Shown piece by piece: positions 18,204 through 27,360 of a stretch of DNA of 64,000 nucleotides. The notes below the pieces were generated by a model. The model was not told where the DNA came from and did not search any database. It saw only the letters and a list, made by a program, of their open reading frames with translations. Source of the DNA: Hoeflea_A sp040932035 (GTDB taxonomy: Bacteria; Pseudomonadota; Alphaproteobacteria; Rhizobiales; Rhizobiaceae); the NCBI RefSeq assembly GCF_040932035.1, contig NZ_JBFRBB010000005.1, positions 1-64,000 of the forward strand. Reading direction: 5' to 3'. How positions within the stretch are numbered: the first letter of the stretch is position 1; every line of letters starts with the position of its first letter. Position numbers and translations under genes: made by a program.

Positions 18204-18999
18204 CCGCAGGTTGCTCCGGAGCCTGCCGGTAGTCGTAACGATAAACCTCCCGAAAACCAAAGCCCTCGTAGAGGCTGACGGCTGCAGTGTTTTCTGCCTC
18301 GACCTGCAGCCATGCCTTTTCGGCGCCGCGGATGCGCGCCCAGCGCAGGGCCGTTGTGACGACCTCGCGCCCGTGTCCCTTGCGTCGGGCGTCGGAGCGC
18401 GTTGCCAGTTCGAAAATGCCCGCCATGTCGTTGTCATGCACGCACAGCGCCGTGGCCACCGGCCCGGTATCGGCTTCCTCGATAACAAAAAAACCTGTCT
18501 CGGGCCGTATCGAACTCAACACTTCCGTCAATCCCGGCTTGAGCACCGGGTCACGTCCGTGAACCTGGATGGAGGAATCCACATAGCGCCCGATTTCGCG
18601 GATGGGCAAATGGTCCATCGCATCTTCAAGGTCCAGATGGCCGATCTCGGCCATCATGACGCGCGTCTCATCGAAACGCCGCCAACCGTGGGCATCGAAA
18701 TAGGCGTCGAGTTGGGGCGGTGCCAGTGGCGATTGCCGGAAAACAAGCGGGCGTCCGTAGGCCCGAAAGCGCTGGGCCGCTCTTTCGACCCGCAATTCGA
18801 CGTCGCGGTGATCGGACGGATCAAGCGGATTGACGGAATTCAGGCGCTTTGACGGATGGCCGGCCGTCAGCCGGATCTGCCAGCTCCCGTCATATTGGAT
18901 CGAGGCTGCCGGCCATGCCCTGAAGCCAACGGCTTCCAAACGACGAACACTGGCAAGATCCTGCATGGAAATATCCGGTCTCTTATTGTGGTCTGACAT
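18196..18999 (-). CDS. GNAT family N-acetyltransferase
   Basis: The 267-residue protein has a C-terminal GNAT domain. The acetyl-CoA-binding R-x-x-G-x-G/A signature appears as RRKGHGREVV (about 205-214), and the terminal strand/helix pattern AAVSLYEGFGFREVYRYDYR is typical. The N-terminal half (about 10-130) is a divergent second GNAT-like region. The substrate is unknown. It follows argJ by nine bases and overlaps mutT; argJ-GNAT-mutT is a standard rhizobial order. Confidence 0.88.
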   Translation of the reverse strand: MSDHNKRPDISMQDLASVRRLEAVGFRAWPAASIQYDGSWQIRLTAGHPSKRLNSVNPLDPSDHRDVELRVERAAQRFRAYGRPLVFRQSPLAPPQLDAYFDAHGWRRFDETRVMMAEIGHLDLEDAMDHLPIREIGRYVDSSIQVHGRDPVLKPGLTEVLSSIRPETGFFVIEEADTGPVATALCVHDNDMAGIFELATRSDARRKGHGREVVTTALRWARIRGAEKAWLQVEAENTAAVSLYEGFGFREVYRYDYRQAPEQPADG

Positions 19000-19008
19000 T
19001 AAATTCGG

Positions 19009-20250
19009 CTAGCTGCGGTAGTCGCCGTTTATTGCCACATATTCCTTGGTCAGGTCGCAGGTCCACACCGTGGCCTGCCCGTCGCCTACCCCTACGTCGA
19101 CCGCAATGTCGATCTTCGGCCGCTTCATCACCTGCGCTGCAGCGTCCTCGGAATAATCCGGATCACGTTCACCCTCAACAGCAACACGGATATCGCCAAA
19201 CCAGATCTTCAGCCGGTCGCGATGCGCTTCCTGGCCGGCCTTGCCGACCGCCATGACAATCCGGCCCCAATTGGCATCTTCTCCTGCAACGGCCGTTTTG
19301 ACCAGAGGCGAATTGGCAATCGACAACGCAATCACCTTCGCTGCCTTGTCACTGGCCGCACCTTGTACTGTGATTTCCACCATCTTTCGAGCGCCTTCCC
19401 CGTCACGTACGATTTGATGGGCAAGGTCCTTCAACAGATCGAACAGTGCGGATTTGAACTCGGATATCGCACCGTCGCCCGCATCTGAAATATGCGGCGC
19501 ACCTCTTTTTGCGGCCGCTCCCGTCGCGAACAGCATGAGCGTATCGGACGTTGACGTATCGCTGTCGACGGTGATGGCGTTGAACGAACCGTCGACGCCT
19601 TCCGACAACATGGCCTGCAGCGCGTCGCTTGCGATGTCGGCATCGGTCACGACAAAGGACAGCATGGTCGCCATATCCGGTGCGATCATGCCCGCCCCCT
19701 TTGCGATACCGTTGATGCGGACTTCCGTCCCGCCGATCGTTGCGGTACGGGTGGCAACCTTCGGATAGGTATCGGTTGTCATGATCGCCTTCGCCGCATC
19801 CATCCAGCCATCGGGATCGGTGTTTGCTGCAAGGGTTTCCAGCGCACCTGAAAATCCGTTGGCGTCCAAAGGCTCGCCTATGACGCCGGTCGAGGCCAGG
19901 AACACTTCGCGAAGGTCGCAACCAACTGCCCGGCATGCGGTTTCGGCTGTTATGCGCGCCGCTTCGCTGCCTTTTTTGCCGGTGAAAGCGTTGGCATTAC
20001 CCGAATTGACCACCAGCGCACGTGCTGCGCCGCCGCCGAGGTTCTCCCGGCAGAATTCAACCGGTGCGGAGGGGCATAGCGATTGCGTGAATACACCGGC
20101 CGTTGCCGCAGGCGTATCGAACACCATCAGCATGAGATCGGTGCGCCCGGCATACTTTATTCCGGCAGCGGCGGTTCCGATATGTACGCCCTCCAGCGGT
20201 GGAAGGACGGCATATTGCTCCGGAGCCAGTGGAGATACGGTGTCAGTCAT
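19009..20250 (-). CDS. argJ: Bifunctional ornithine acetyltransferase / N-acetylglutamate synthase
   Basis: ArgJ transfers the acetyl group from N-acetylornithine to glutamate in the cyclic arginine pathway, and can also acetylate glutamate from acetyl-CoA. The 413-residue precursor shows the self-cleavage region KGAGMIAPDMATMLSF, whose Thr becomes the N-terminal nucleophile of the beta chain. ATG 20250 (MTDTVSPLAPEQYAVLPPL) fits homolog starts; a GTG 36 bases upstream is also in frame. It lies downstream of a periplasmic parvulin gene (69-base gap). Confidence 0.96.
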   Translation of the reverse strand: MTDTVSPLAPEQYAVLPPLEGVHIGTAAAGIKYAGRTDLMLMVFDTPAATAGVFTQSLCPSAPVEFCRENLGGGAARALVVNSGNANAFTGKKGSEAARITAETACRAVGCDLREVFLASTGVIGEPLDANGFSGALETLAANTDPDGWMDAAKAIMTTDTYPKVATRTATIGGTEVRINGIAKGAGMIAPDMATMLSFVVTDADIASDALQAMLSEGVDGSFNAITVDSDTSTSDTLMLFATGAAAKRGAPHISDAGDGAISEFKSALFDLLKDLAHQIVRDGEGARKMVEITVQGAASDKAAKVIALSIANSPLVKTAVAGEDANWGRIVMAVGKAGQEAHRDRLKIWFGDIRVAVEGERDPDYSEDAAAQVMKRPKIDIAVDVGVGDGQATVWTCDLTKEYVAINGDYRS

Positions 20251-20319
20251 TGCTCTTACGAATTGTTTCACCGTCCCCGCAATCACGTTGAAAGGTGAAT
20301 TGCGGCAACAGCTTTCGAT

Positions 20320-21177
20320 TTATTGATTGGCAGGCGGATTGACCGCGTTCAAAAGATCCTGAAGATTCTTGTCCGTCACTTCGACGTCGATTGCTGCACG
20401 CGCCTCCTGAATAAGGGCCAGGTACTGTTCCTGCAGCAACACCCTGCGGATCTGGTCGGCAACCTGCGCGAACTGCGGCGGTGGTGTGTCGCGCTTGTCT
20501 TCAACTTTAATCACGTGCCACCCAAACTGCGTCTTGACCGGCTCTTTCGTGTAGCCGCCGGTCTCCAGCGCAAAGGCCGCCTCTTCGAATTCCGGTACCA
20601 TTCTGCCGCGGGTGAAATAACCCAGATCGCCGCCTTGCGGGCCGCTCGGTCCCGTGGATTTTTCCTTGGCCAGTTCGATGAAGTCCTTACCGGCCTCCAG
20701 TTCGGCAATTACCGCTTTGGCCTGCTCTTCGCTGTCGACAAGAATGTGACGCGCCTTGACTTCCTGTTCCGGCGGTGTCGCGGCAACTTCCTTCTCGTAG
20801 CGGTCCTTGACCGCCTCTTCGGTCAGCCCGTCTACCACTTTTGCCCGGAAATATTCATTATGCAGAGCGCGGTCCTTGAGGAATTCAAGCCGCCGCTGAA
20901 ACATTTCGTCCTTGCCGAGACCGGCTTTTTCCGCCTGCAGGGCGATCAACTTAATGTCGAGCAGTGCCGAAAGCGCCGCCGCGGTTCGCTGATCCGCCGG
21001 CAAGCGCGAGAACTGCGGGTCGAGATCGGTTTCGGCAAAGGTCAATTCGGACTGATAGACCGGCTTGCCGCCGATCGTCGCGATCACCTTGTCTTCCGTA
21101 TCCTGAGCATACGCACCGAAGCTCAGGCAGACGGCCAGCACCACCAAACTCGCACGCAATTGCAATGTTACTTGCAT
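20320..21177 (-). CDS. Periplasmic peptidyl-prolyl isomerase, PpiC/parvulin type
   Basis: This 285-residue protein begins with a signal peptide (MQVTLQLRASLVVLAVCLSF, cleavage after AYA). A SurA-like N-domain follows, and then a parvulin domain (about 140-240) with ARHILVDSEEQA, GGDLGYFTRGRMVPEFEEA and QFGWHVIKVED. It probably assists outer-membrane protein folding in the periplasm. ATG 21177 is chosen because the signal peptide begins there; the frame is open 18 codons further. It is divergent from secA, fitting a shared export theme. Confidence 0.92.
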   Translation of the reverse strand: MQVTLQLRASLVVLAVCLSFGAYAQDTEDKVIATIGGKPVYQSELTFAETDLDPQFSRLPADQRTAAALSALLDIKLIALQAEKAGLGKDEMFQRRLEFLKDRALHNEYFRAKVVDGLTEEAVKDRYEKEVAATPPEQEVKARHILVDSEEQAKAVIAELEAGKDFIELAKEKSTGPSGPQGGDLGYFTRGRMVPEFEEAAFALETGGYTKEPVKTQFGWHVIKVEDKRDTPPPQFAQVADQIRRVLLQEQYLALIQEARAAIDVEVTDKNLQDLLNAVNPPANQ

Positions 21178-21464
21178 GATCAACAAACCTCTTCTGGGTT
21201 GGGCAGCCGACCGGCCGCCATGTACATTCAATAGCCGATTTCCGCTCTGTCACAAGCAAGAATCCTGCCGCCCACCACAATCAGCCAAATCCGACGCAGC
21301 CACAGCGCCGTTGACATCGATCACCCCCCCTCTTATCTGTCACGCAATCTCGCGTCCAGTTCAGTTTAGGGCGGATCAGCTTCAAAACGGCGTCATCGGG
21401 CCACCGGCAGGCCAAACCAGTGACTTTTTGAGGACCGCCCAACCAGCAAGAAAGGACCATATTG

Positions 21465-24209
21465 ATGGTCAGCTTCGGCGGTATCGCCCGCAAATTGTTT
21501 GGTTCTTCAAACGAGCGTCTTATTCGCTCATACAAACCGCGCGTCGACGCCATCAATGCACTCGAAAGCGACATGCAGGCCCTTTCCGATGAAGAACTGG
21601 CCGCACGCACCGATCAGTTCCGCAAGGAGCTCGCCGACGGAAAATCGCTCGACGACCTTCTGGTTCCCGCTTTCGCCACGGTACGCGAAGCTGCCAAACG
21701 GGCCCTCGGACTTCGTCCGTTCGACGTTCAGCTCATCGGCGGCATGATCCTTCACGAAAATTCAATAGCCGAGATGAAGACCGGTGAAGGCAAGACGCTC
21801 GTCGCAACGCTCCCGGTCTATCTGAATGCCCTTCAGGGCAAAGGCGTTCACGTCGTAACGGTGAACGACTACCTTGCCACCCGCGACGCGGAATGGATGG
21901 GGCAGGTTTACAGCTTCCTCGGCATGACGACGGCAACGATCGTGCACGGTATGGACGACGACGAACGCCGCGCGGCCTATGGCTGTGACATAACCTATGC
22001 CACCAACAACGAACTGGGTTTCGACTATCTGCGCGACAATATGAAATATGAGCGCAACCAGATGGTTCAGCGTGGCCACAACTACGCCATCGTCGACGAG
22101 GTCGATTCCATCCTTATTGACGAAGCGCGCACGCCGCTGATCATTTCCGGTCCGCTGGATGACCGTTCCGAGCTGTACAACACCGTCGATGCCTTTATTC
22201 CGCTGCTCGAAGACCGCGACTACGAGATCGACGAAAAGCAGCGTTCGGCGACCTTCAGCGAAGAAGGAACCGAAAAGCTCGAAGGCATGCTGACCGAAGC
22301 GGGCCTCCTCAAGGGTGAATCGCTCTACGATGTCGAAAATGTCGCCATCGTCCATCACATCAACAACGCCCTCAAGGCACACAAGCTTTTTGCCCGCGAC
22401 AAGGACTACATCGTCCGCAATAACGAGATCGTCATCATCGACGAGTTCACCGGCCGCATGATGCCGGGCCGCCGCTATTCGGAAGGTCAGCACCAAGCCT
22501 TGGAAGCCAAGGAAAAGGTGACCATCCAGCCGGAAAACCAGACACTCGCATCGATCACTTTCCAGAATTACTTCCGCATGTATTCCAAGCTCGCGGGCAT
22601 GACCGGAACGGCATCGACCGAAGCGGAGGAATTCGGCAATATCTACGGCCTCAATGTCGTTGAAGTGCCGACGAACCTGCCGATCCAGCGCGCCGATGAA
22701 GACGACGAGGTCTACCGCACCGCCGATGAAAAATACAAGGCGATCGTCGAGGAAATAAGGCAGGCGAGCGAACGCGGCCAGCCGGTTCTTGTCGGTACGA
22801 CATCCATTGAAAAGTCCGAGTTTCTTGCCGATCGTCTCGGCAAGGAGGGCCTGAAGGGTTTCCAGGTTCTCAACGCACGCTACCACGAACAGGAAGCGAT
22901 GATCGTTGCGCAGGCCGGCGTGCCCGGCGCCGTAACCATCGCCACCAACATGGCCGGCCGCGGAACCGATATCCAGCTCGGCGGCAATGTCGACATGCGC
23001 ATTGCCAATGAACTGGCCGACGTCGAAGACGAAGCGCAGCGCAAGTCGAAGGAAGAACAGATCCGAGCTGAAGTACAGACCCTGAAGAAAAAAGCGCTGG
23101 AAGCAGGCGGTCTTTATGTTCTGGCGACAGAACGCCACGAAAGCCGCCGAATTGACAACCAGCTGCGTGGCCGTTCCGGCCGTCAGGGCGACCCCGGCCG
23201 CTCGAAATTCTTCCTGTCCCTGCAGGACGATCTGATGCGTATTTTCGGTTCCGACCGTATGGACGGAATGTTGAAAAAGCTGGGACTGAAAGAAGACGAG
23301 GCCATCGTCCACCCATGGATCAACAAGGCGCTCGAACGGGCCCAGAAGAAGGTCGAGGCCCGCAACTTCGACATCCGCAAAAACCTGCTCAAATTCGACG
23401 ACGTCATGAACGACCAGCGTAAGGTCATTTTCGAGCAGCGGCTCGAACTGATGGACGCTGAAGATATTTCCGAGACAACCGCGGATATGCGCCAGGACGT
23501 CATCGACGACCTCGTTTCAAGCCACATTCCCGAAAGGGCCTATGCCGAACAATGGGACATTGAAGGGCTGAAGGAGGGAACCGAGAAATTCCTCAATCTC
23601 GAGGTTCCTGTCTCCGAATGGGCCGCGGAAGAAGGTATCGCCGAGGACGATATCCGCGAACGTCTTACCGAAGCGACGGAAAAGGCGGCGAGCGAACGGG
23701 CCGAGCGTTTCGGCCCCGAAGTGATGACCTATGTCGAAAAATCAATCGTCCTGCAGACGCTGGACCATTTGTGGCGCGAACATCTCGTCAATCTCGACCA
23801 TCTGCGCTCGGTCATCGGCTTCCGGGGCCTTGCGCAGCGCGACCCGCTGCAGGAATACAAGGCCGAGGCTTTCGAGCTGTTCCAGAGCCTGCTTGGCAAT
23901 CTGAGAGAGACGGTAACCGCGCAACTCATGCGGGTTGAACTTGTTCGCCAGGCGGCCGATTCACCTGAGCCGACGCCGCCGGAAGAAATGGAAGGCCACC
24001 ATGTCGATGCCTCCACCGGTCAGGACGAGTTTATGGAACCGGCAGGCGAAGCCGGTGGCCTTGCCCTTGCACCGGCCCAACACAGAACCGTCCCGGCAGA
24101 GGAACGCGACCCGAACAACCCGGCGACCTGGGGCAAGGTCGGACGCAACGAGGCCTGCCCCTGCGGCTCCGGCAAGAAATACAAGCACTGCCACGGGTCA
24201 TTCGGATAG
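21465..24209 (+). CDS. secA: Preprotein translocase ATPase SecA
   Basis: SecA is the motor that drives unfolded preproteins through SecYEG. The 914-residue product has Walker A MKTGEGKTLVA (about 103-113), the DEVDSILIDEAR Walker B region, the preprotein crosslinking domain and the second nucleotide-binding domain with TNMAGRGTDIQLGG. The C-terminal SecB/zinc-binding motif is CPCGSGKKYKHCHG. GAAAGGA precedes the ATG at a good distance. A hairpin terminator follows at 24286. Confidence 0.99.
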   Translation: MVSFGGIARKLFGSSNERLIRSYKPRVDAINALESDMQALSDEELAARTDQFRKELADGKSLDDLLVPAFATVREAAKRALGLRPFDVQLIGGMILHENSIAEMKTGEGKTLVATLPVYLNALQGKGVHVVTVNDYLATRDAEWMGQVYSFLGMTTATIVHGMDDDERRAAYGCDITYATNNELGFDYLRDNMKYERNQMVQRGHNYAIVDEVDSILIDEARTPLIISGPLDDRSELYNTVDAFIPLLEDRDYEIDEKQRSATFSEEGTEKLEGMLTEAGLLKGESLYDVENVAIVHHINNALKAHKLFARDKDYIVRNNEIVIIDEFTGRMMPGRRYSEGQHQALEAKEKVTIQPENQTLASITFQNYFRMYSKLAGMTGTASTEAEEFGNIYGLNVVEVPTNLPIQRADEDDEVYRTADEKYKAIVEEIRQASERGQPVLVGTTSIEKSEFLADRLGKEGLKGFQVLNARYHEQEAMIVAQAGVPGAVTIATNMAGRGTDIQLGGNVDMRIANELADVEDEAQRKSKEEQIRAEVQTLKKKALEAGGLYVLATERHESRRIDNQLRGRSGRQGDPGRSKFFLSLQDDLMRIFGSDRMDGMLKKLGLKEDEAIVHPWINKALERAQKKVEARNFDIRKNLLKFDDVMNDQRKVIFEQRLELMDAEDISETTADMRQDVIDDLVSSHIPERAYAEQWDIEGLKEGTEKFLNLEVPVSEWAAEEGIAEDDIRERLTEATEKAASERAERFGPEVMTYVEKSIVLQTLDHLWREHLVNLDHLRSVIGFRGLAQRDPLQEYKAEAFELFQSLLGNLRETVTAQLMRVELVRQAADSPEPTPPEEMEGHHVDASTGQDEFMEPAGEAGGLALAPAQHRTVPAEERDPNNPATWGKVGRNEACPCGSGKKYKHCHGSFG

Positions 24210-24285
24210 ACCGGCCGGCCTTTGGGCGAAACCTGCTTTGGCAAAGGTGCCGCTCACAATTTATTGAACGACGGTATTTAGCAGC

Positions 24286-24316
24286 AGCGGCCGGTTTCCG
24301 GCCGCTTTCGCATTTT
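24286..24316 (+). terminator. Rho-independent terminator of secA
   Basis: AGCGGCCGG (24286-24294) pairs with CCGGCCGCT (24298-24306) around a TTT loop, followed by TTCGCATTTT. It lies 77 bases after the secA stop. Confidence 0.75.
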
Positions 24317-24614
24317 GGACAAAATCCCTACCCACTTGCCTGAAACAGGCAATAGCCACGCTGCTCAACCTGCGCGGACCACACCCCTGTGATGGCCGAA
24401 AATCCGGCATATTGAGGGAATTAAGCACTGCGCCACCAGCGGCATCGGCTATACGCCGGCGGTCATTATCGGCGGTCTGTTTTGCTTAATTTTCGTTCGC
24501 GCGGCAGACATCAGGTGGAATGGACATGGTTAGAGCAGGACGTCCGGAATTACGCATTCGCTTTTCTCCCGTGCAAAACCCCCGATTCCAACCGTTTCTT
24601 AACGCCCATGCGCC

Positions 24615-24631
24615 ATACTGCAGGACAGTAT
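24615..24631. promoter_or_regulatory. Inverted repeat upstream of the flippase gene
   Basis: ATACTG (24615-24620) and CAGTAT (24626-24631) form a perfect six-base inverted repeat with five bases between. A further GTATGG follows. It could bind a dimeric regulator of the flippase/CelD-like pair. No regulator gene is adjacent, so function is speculative. Confidence 0.3.
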
Positions 24632-24659
24632 CGAGTATGGGTTGGTCATTGCCGTGCGT

Positions 24660-26081
24660 ATGACGGTGGAAAATACGGCAGAAAAAACGCTCGCGCCGGA
24701 ACAACAGGTCCGGCGGACTGTTTCCGGATTCCTCGACCGGTTGCTTCAGAAAATCAATGGACAGGACGGGCATCATCAGGCCCGCCACATGTCGCTGATC
24801 GCGTTTGTCATTCGCGTCATGAGCGCCGGCATCGCATTTCTGTCGCAGATTTTCCTTGCCCGTCTCATGGGGCAGTTCGAATACGGGATATTTGTCTTTG
24901 TCTGGGTAATGGCCGTTATCGCCGGCAACCTGTCCTGCCTCGGCTTTCACACAGCCATTATCCGCTTCCTGCCACAATACCGCTCCAGTGGCGCGATTGA
25001 AGAAATACGCGGCATCACCTTCACCACCCGCCTGGTTGCGCTGGCCGCCGCCAGCCTGGTCGCCGCCATCGGCATTGCCCTGCTCTATGTGCTCGGCGAC
25101 CGGATGCCCGTCTACTATCTGGCTCCACTCGTCCTCGGCGCTATCCTCCTGCCAATGATCGCGCTCGGAGATGCGATGGAGGGAACCGCGCGGGCAAACA
25201 GCTGGGTCGTACAGGCCCTGACACCGACATATCTGGTGCGCCCGATCCTGATACCGCTTGCCATGGTGGCTGCTGTGGTGCTGGGTTTCGACGCAAGCGC
25301 CAAGACCGCACTGATCGCTGCGATCATTGCCACATATGCCACAACGGCCGGTCAGTTGATCATTCTTGGACGGCGCTTGCGCAGCCGGTATGAACCGGGG
25401 CCCCGTAAGGTCCATCTTGCATACTGGGTGAAGATCGCACTGCCGATTTTCCTCATTGAAGGCTTCTATTTCCTGTTGACCAATTCGGACGTCGTCATGG
25501 TCGGCCTGTTTCTGCAGCCCGACCAGGTCGCTACATATTTTGCCGCCGCAAAGACGATGGCATTGGTCCATTTCGTCTTTTTTGCGGTCAAGGCCGGCAT
25601 GACCCCGCGCTTTTCGCAGCTGGTGGCCGAAGAAAAATCTGACGAATTGGCACGCTTCGCAGTAAGTGCTGCGCGCTGGACCTTCTGGCCCTCCCTGGCA
25701 GTCGGCGGCGTGGTCCTGTTGCTGGGCCCGTTCTTGCTGTCGCTGTTCGGCCCCGATTTCGCAGCCGGCTATTCCGTCATGTTCATTCTCTTCGCTGGAA
25801 TTGCGGCAAAGGCCTTTATCGGTCCCGGCGAAGCGCTTTTGACGATGACCGGCCAGCAGAAAATCTGCGCCCTGATCTATTTCGCGGTGCTTGCCGTCAA
25901 CGTTGCCGGCAACATTGTGCTCATCCCGCAATTTGGAATCAACGGTGCGGCCGCAGCGACAATGACGGCGATGTTCGCTGAAGCATTGCTGTTGTTTTTC
26001 ATTGTTCGCAGCCGGCTGGGCATCAACATGAACGTACTAAGCAAGCCGCAAAGGATCGCGGCCAATAGTGAGGCAGGCTGA
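24660..26081 (+). CDS. Polysaccharide-type flippase (MATE/Wzx-like, MurJ/PST superfamily)
   Basis: The 473-residue integral membrane protein has a hydrophilic N-terminus of about 45 residues and then twelve to fourteen hydrophobic segments, starting MSLIAFVIRVMSAGIAFLSQ and including ARLMGQFEYGIFVFVW. That early pattern is typical of PST/MATE exporters that flip lipid-linked oligosaccharides. ATG 24660 is chosen as the first ATG; no good ribosome-binding site is seen. The stop lies one base before the start of the CelD/BcsL-like gene, so both are likely co-transcribed for a surface polysaccharide or glycolipid. No glycosyltransferase is adjacent. Confidence 0.85.
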   Translation: MTVENTAEKTLAPEQQVRRTVSGFLDRLLQKINGQDGHHQARHMSLIAFVIRVMSAGIAFLSQIFLARLMGQFEYGIFVFVWVMAVIAGNLSCLGFHTAIIRFLPQYRSSGAIEEIRGITFTTRLVALAAASLVAAIGIALLYVLGDRMPVYYLAPLVLGAILLPMIALGDAMEGTARANSWVVQALTPTYLVRPILIPLAMVAAVVLGFDASAKTALIAAIIATYATTAGQLIILGRRLRSRYEPGPRKVHLAYWVKIALPIFLIEGFYFLLTNSDVVMVGLFLQPDQVATYFAAAKTMALVHFVFFAVKAGMTPRFSQLVAEEKSDELARFAVSAARWTFWPSLAVGGVVLLLGPFLLSLFGPDFAAGYSVMFILFAGIAAKAFIGPGEALLTMTGQQKICALIYFAVLAVNVAGNIVLIPQFGINGAAAATMTAMFAEALLLFFIVRSRLGINMNVLSKPQRIAANSEAG

Positions 26082-26082
26082 A

Positions 26083-27360
26083 ATGTCCTCGAACCCGTTT
26101 TTGCAAGGTGAACCCGGAAGCGCCGGCGCCACGACGGTAACAAAGATTGCCGGCATGACGGTGGAGCGTCCGGTCGCCGAGGTTTCGGTTGAAAGCGGCA
26201 AGCCATCACGTCATTTGTGCATCTACCCTGCCCGGGCCGGTTATGATCTGCGCCCGGAGCTCGACTTCCTGACCCACCGTGCCCTCGAACCGAACGTGTT
26301 TTTTTCCGCGCGCTTCATGGCCCCCGCAATGCCGCGCCTAGAGGACAAGCAGATACGCCTCATGATCATGCGCGACGAGGATGCACAGCGCAGCCGCATG
26401 CGCTTTCTGATGCCGTTTTCCATCGAACGGCCTGGATTTTCCATCGGCGCGCCGATCATCCGCTCCTGGGCAAACCCCTACGGTCCGCTCGGAACGCCGC
26501 TGCTCGACCAGGAAGATGCCGCCGAGACGCTGGATAATCTGCTTGAAACACTGGCAAGCGGCGAACTGAACCTGCCGTCGGTGCTGGTCATTCCGAGCGC
26601 CCGGCTGGAAGGTCCATTCGTGCAGCTGCTGCGCGCCGTCGCCATCAGCCGCAACCTGCCGGTCGCCGAGGCCGAGTTATTCGAAAGGCCTATGCTGCAA
26701 AGCCTGCTCGACGGCCCGGCCTATCTGGAGAAGTCCCTTTCAGCCAAGCATCTGCGTGACCGCCGCCGCCTGCGGCGTCAGCTCGCCCAGCGCGGCGTTC
26801 TCAGCTACGACGTCGCCCGCCGGCCGGATGAAATCCGCCATCGCCTGGAAGAGTTCCTCGCCCTTGAAGCCAGTGGCTGGAAAGGCCGCCGACGCACGGC
26901 CATGGTCGTCGACCGCTACCGGGCGGCCTTTGCCCGTGAGGCAATCACCGACCTTGCCGAGACCGACAATGTCCGCATTCACACGCTGAACCTTAACGGC
27001 GAAGCCATTGCTTCAATGATCGTCTTCATCATGAGCGGCACCGCATACACATGGAAAACAGCCTACAACGAAGAGTATCGCGCCTTTTCGCCAGGCCAGC
27101 TGCTGATGGACGATCTGACCGGCACCCATCTGGATGATCCCAACATCATGTTGACTGATTCATGCGCTGTTCCCGATCATCCGGTGATGAGCCGCCTGTG
27201 GCGTGAACGCTGCAAGATGGGAACACTGGTCATCGGACTTACGCCGTCAAAGGACCGTGACGTGCGCCAGGTCACGACACAATTGCATCTCTATCAGAAC
27301 ACGCGCAACATCGCCCGCGTCGTGCGCGAAAAACTGCGCAACATGACCAAGAGCAGATAG
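26083..27360 (+). CDS. CelD/BcsL-like GNAT-fold acyltransferase
   Basis: This 425-residue protein matches the CelD/BcsL acetyltransferase family (FemAB-like double GNAT). The family's central region is visible: KSLSAKHLRDRRRLRRQLA followed by EFLALEASGWKGRRRTAM (about 220-290). The C-terminal half has AYNEEYRAFSPGQLLMDDL. Members are linked to cellulose and other exopolysaccharide acylation. A GTG 15 bases upstream is in frame, but ATG 26083 sits correctly after GAGGCAGG. It is paired with the flippase gene, and its stop codon touches the stop of the opposite-strand acyl-CoA ligase with no base between. Confidence 0.85.
   Translation: MSSNPFLQGEPGSAGATTVTKIAGMTVERPVAEVSVESGKPSRHLCIYPARAGYDLRPELDFLTHRALEPNVFFSARFMAPAMPRLEDKQIRLMIMRDEDAQRSRMRFLMPFSIERPGFSIGAPIIRSWANPYGPLGTPLLDQEDAAETLDNLLETLASGELNLPSVLVIPSARLEGPFVQLLRAVAISRNLPVAEAELFERPMLQSLLDGPAYLEKSLSAKHLRDRRRLRRQLAQRGVLSYDVARRPDEIRHRLEEFLALEASGWKGRRRTAMVVDRYRAAFAREAITDLAETDNVRIHTLNLNGEAIASMIVFIMSGTAYTWKTAYNEEYRAFSPGQLLMDDLTGTHLDDPNIMLTDSCAVPDHPVMSRLWRERCKMGTLVIGLTPSKDRDVRQVTTQLHLYQNTRNIARVVREKLRNMTKSR

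Larger units (their letters stand above)
24210..24659. other. Intergenic region between secA and the flippase gene
   Basis: The first 110 bases contain the secA terminator. The rest shows no recognisable gene. An inverted repeat ATACTG-N5-CAGTAT at 24615-24631 lies about 30 bases before the flippase start and is the only structured signal seen. Confidence 0.6.

Noticed and set aside
24486..25931. 481-codon minus-strand open frame opposite the flippase gene
   Set aside because: Translation is low-complexity with no family resemblance, while the plus strand shows a clear multi-helix transporter.
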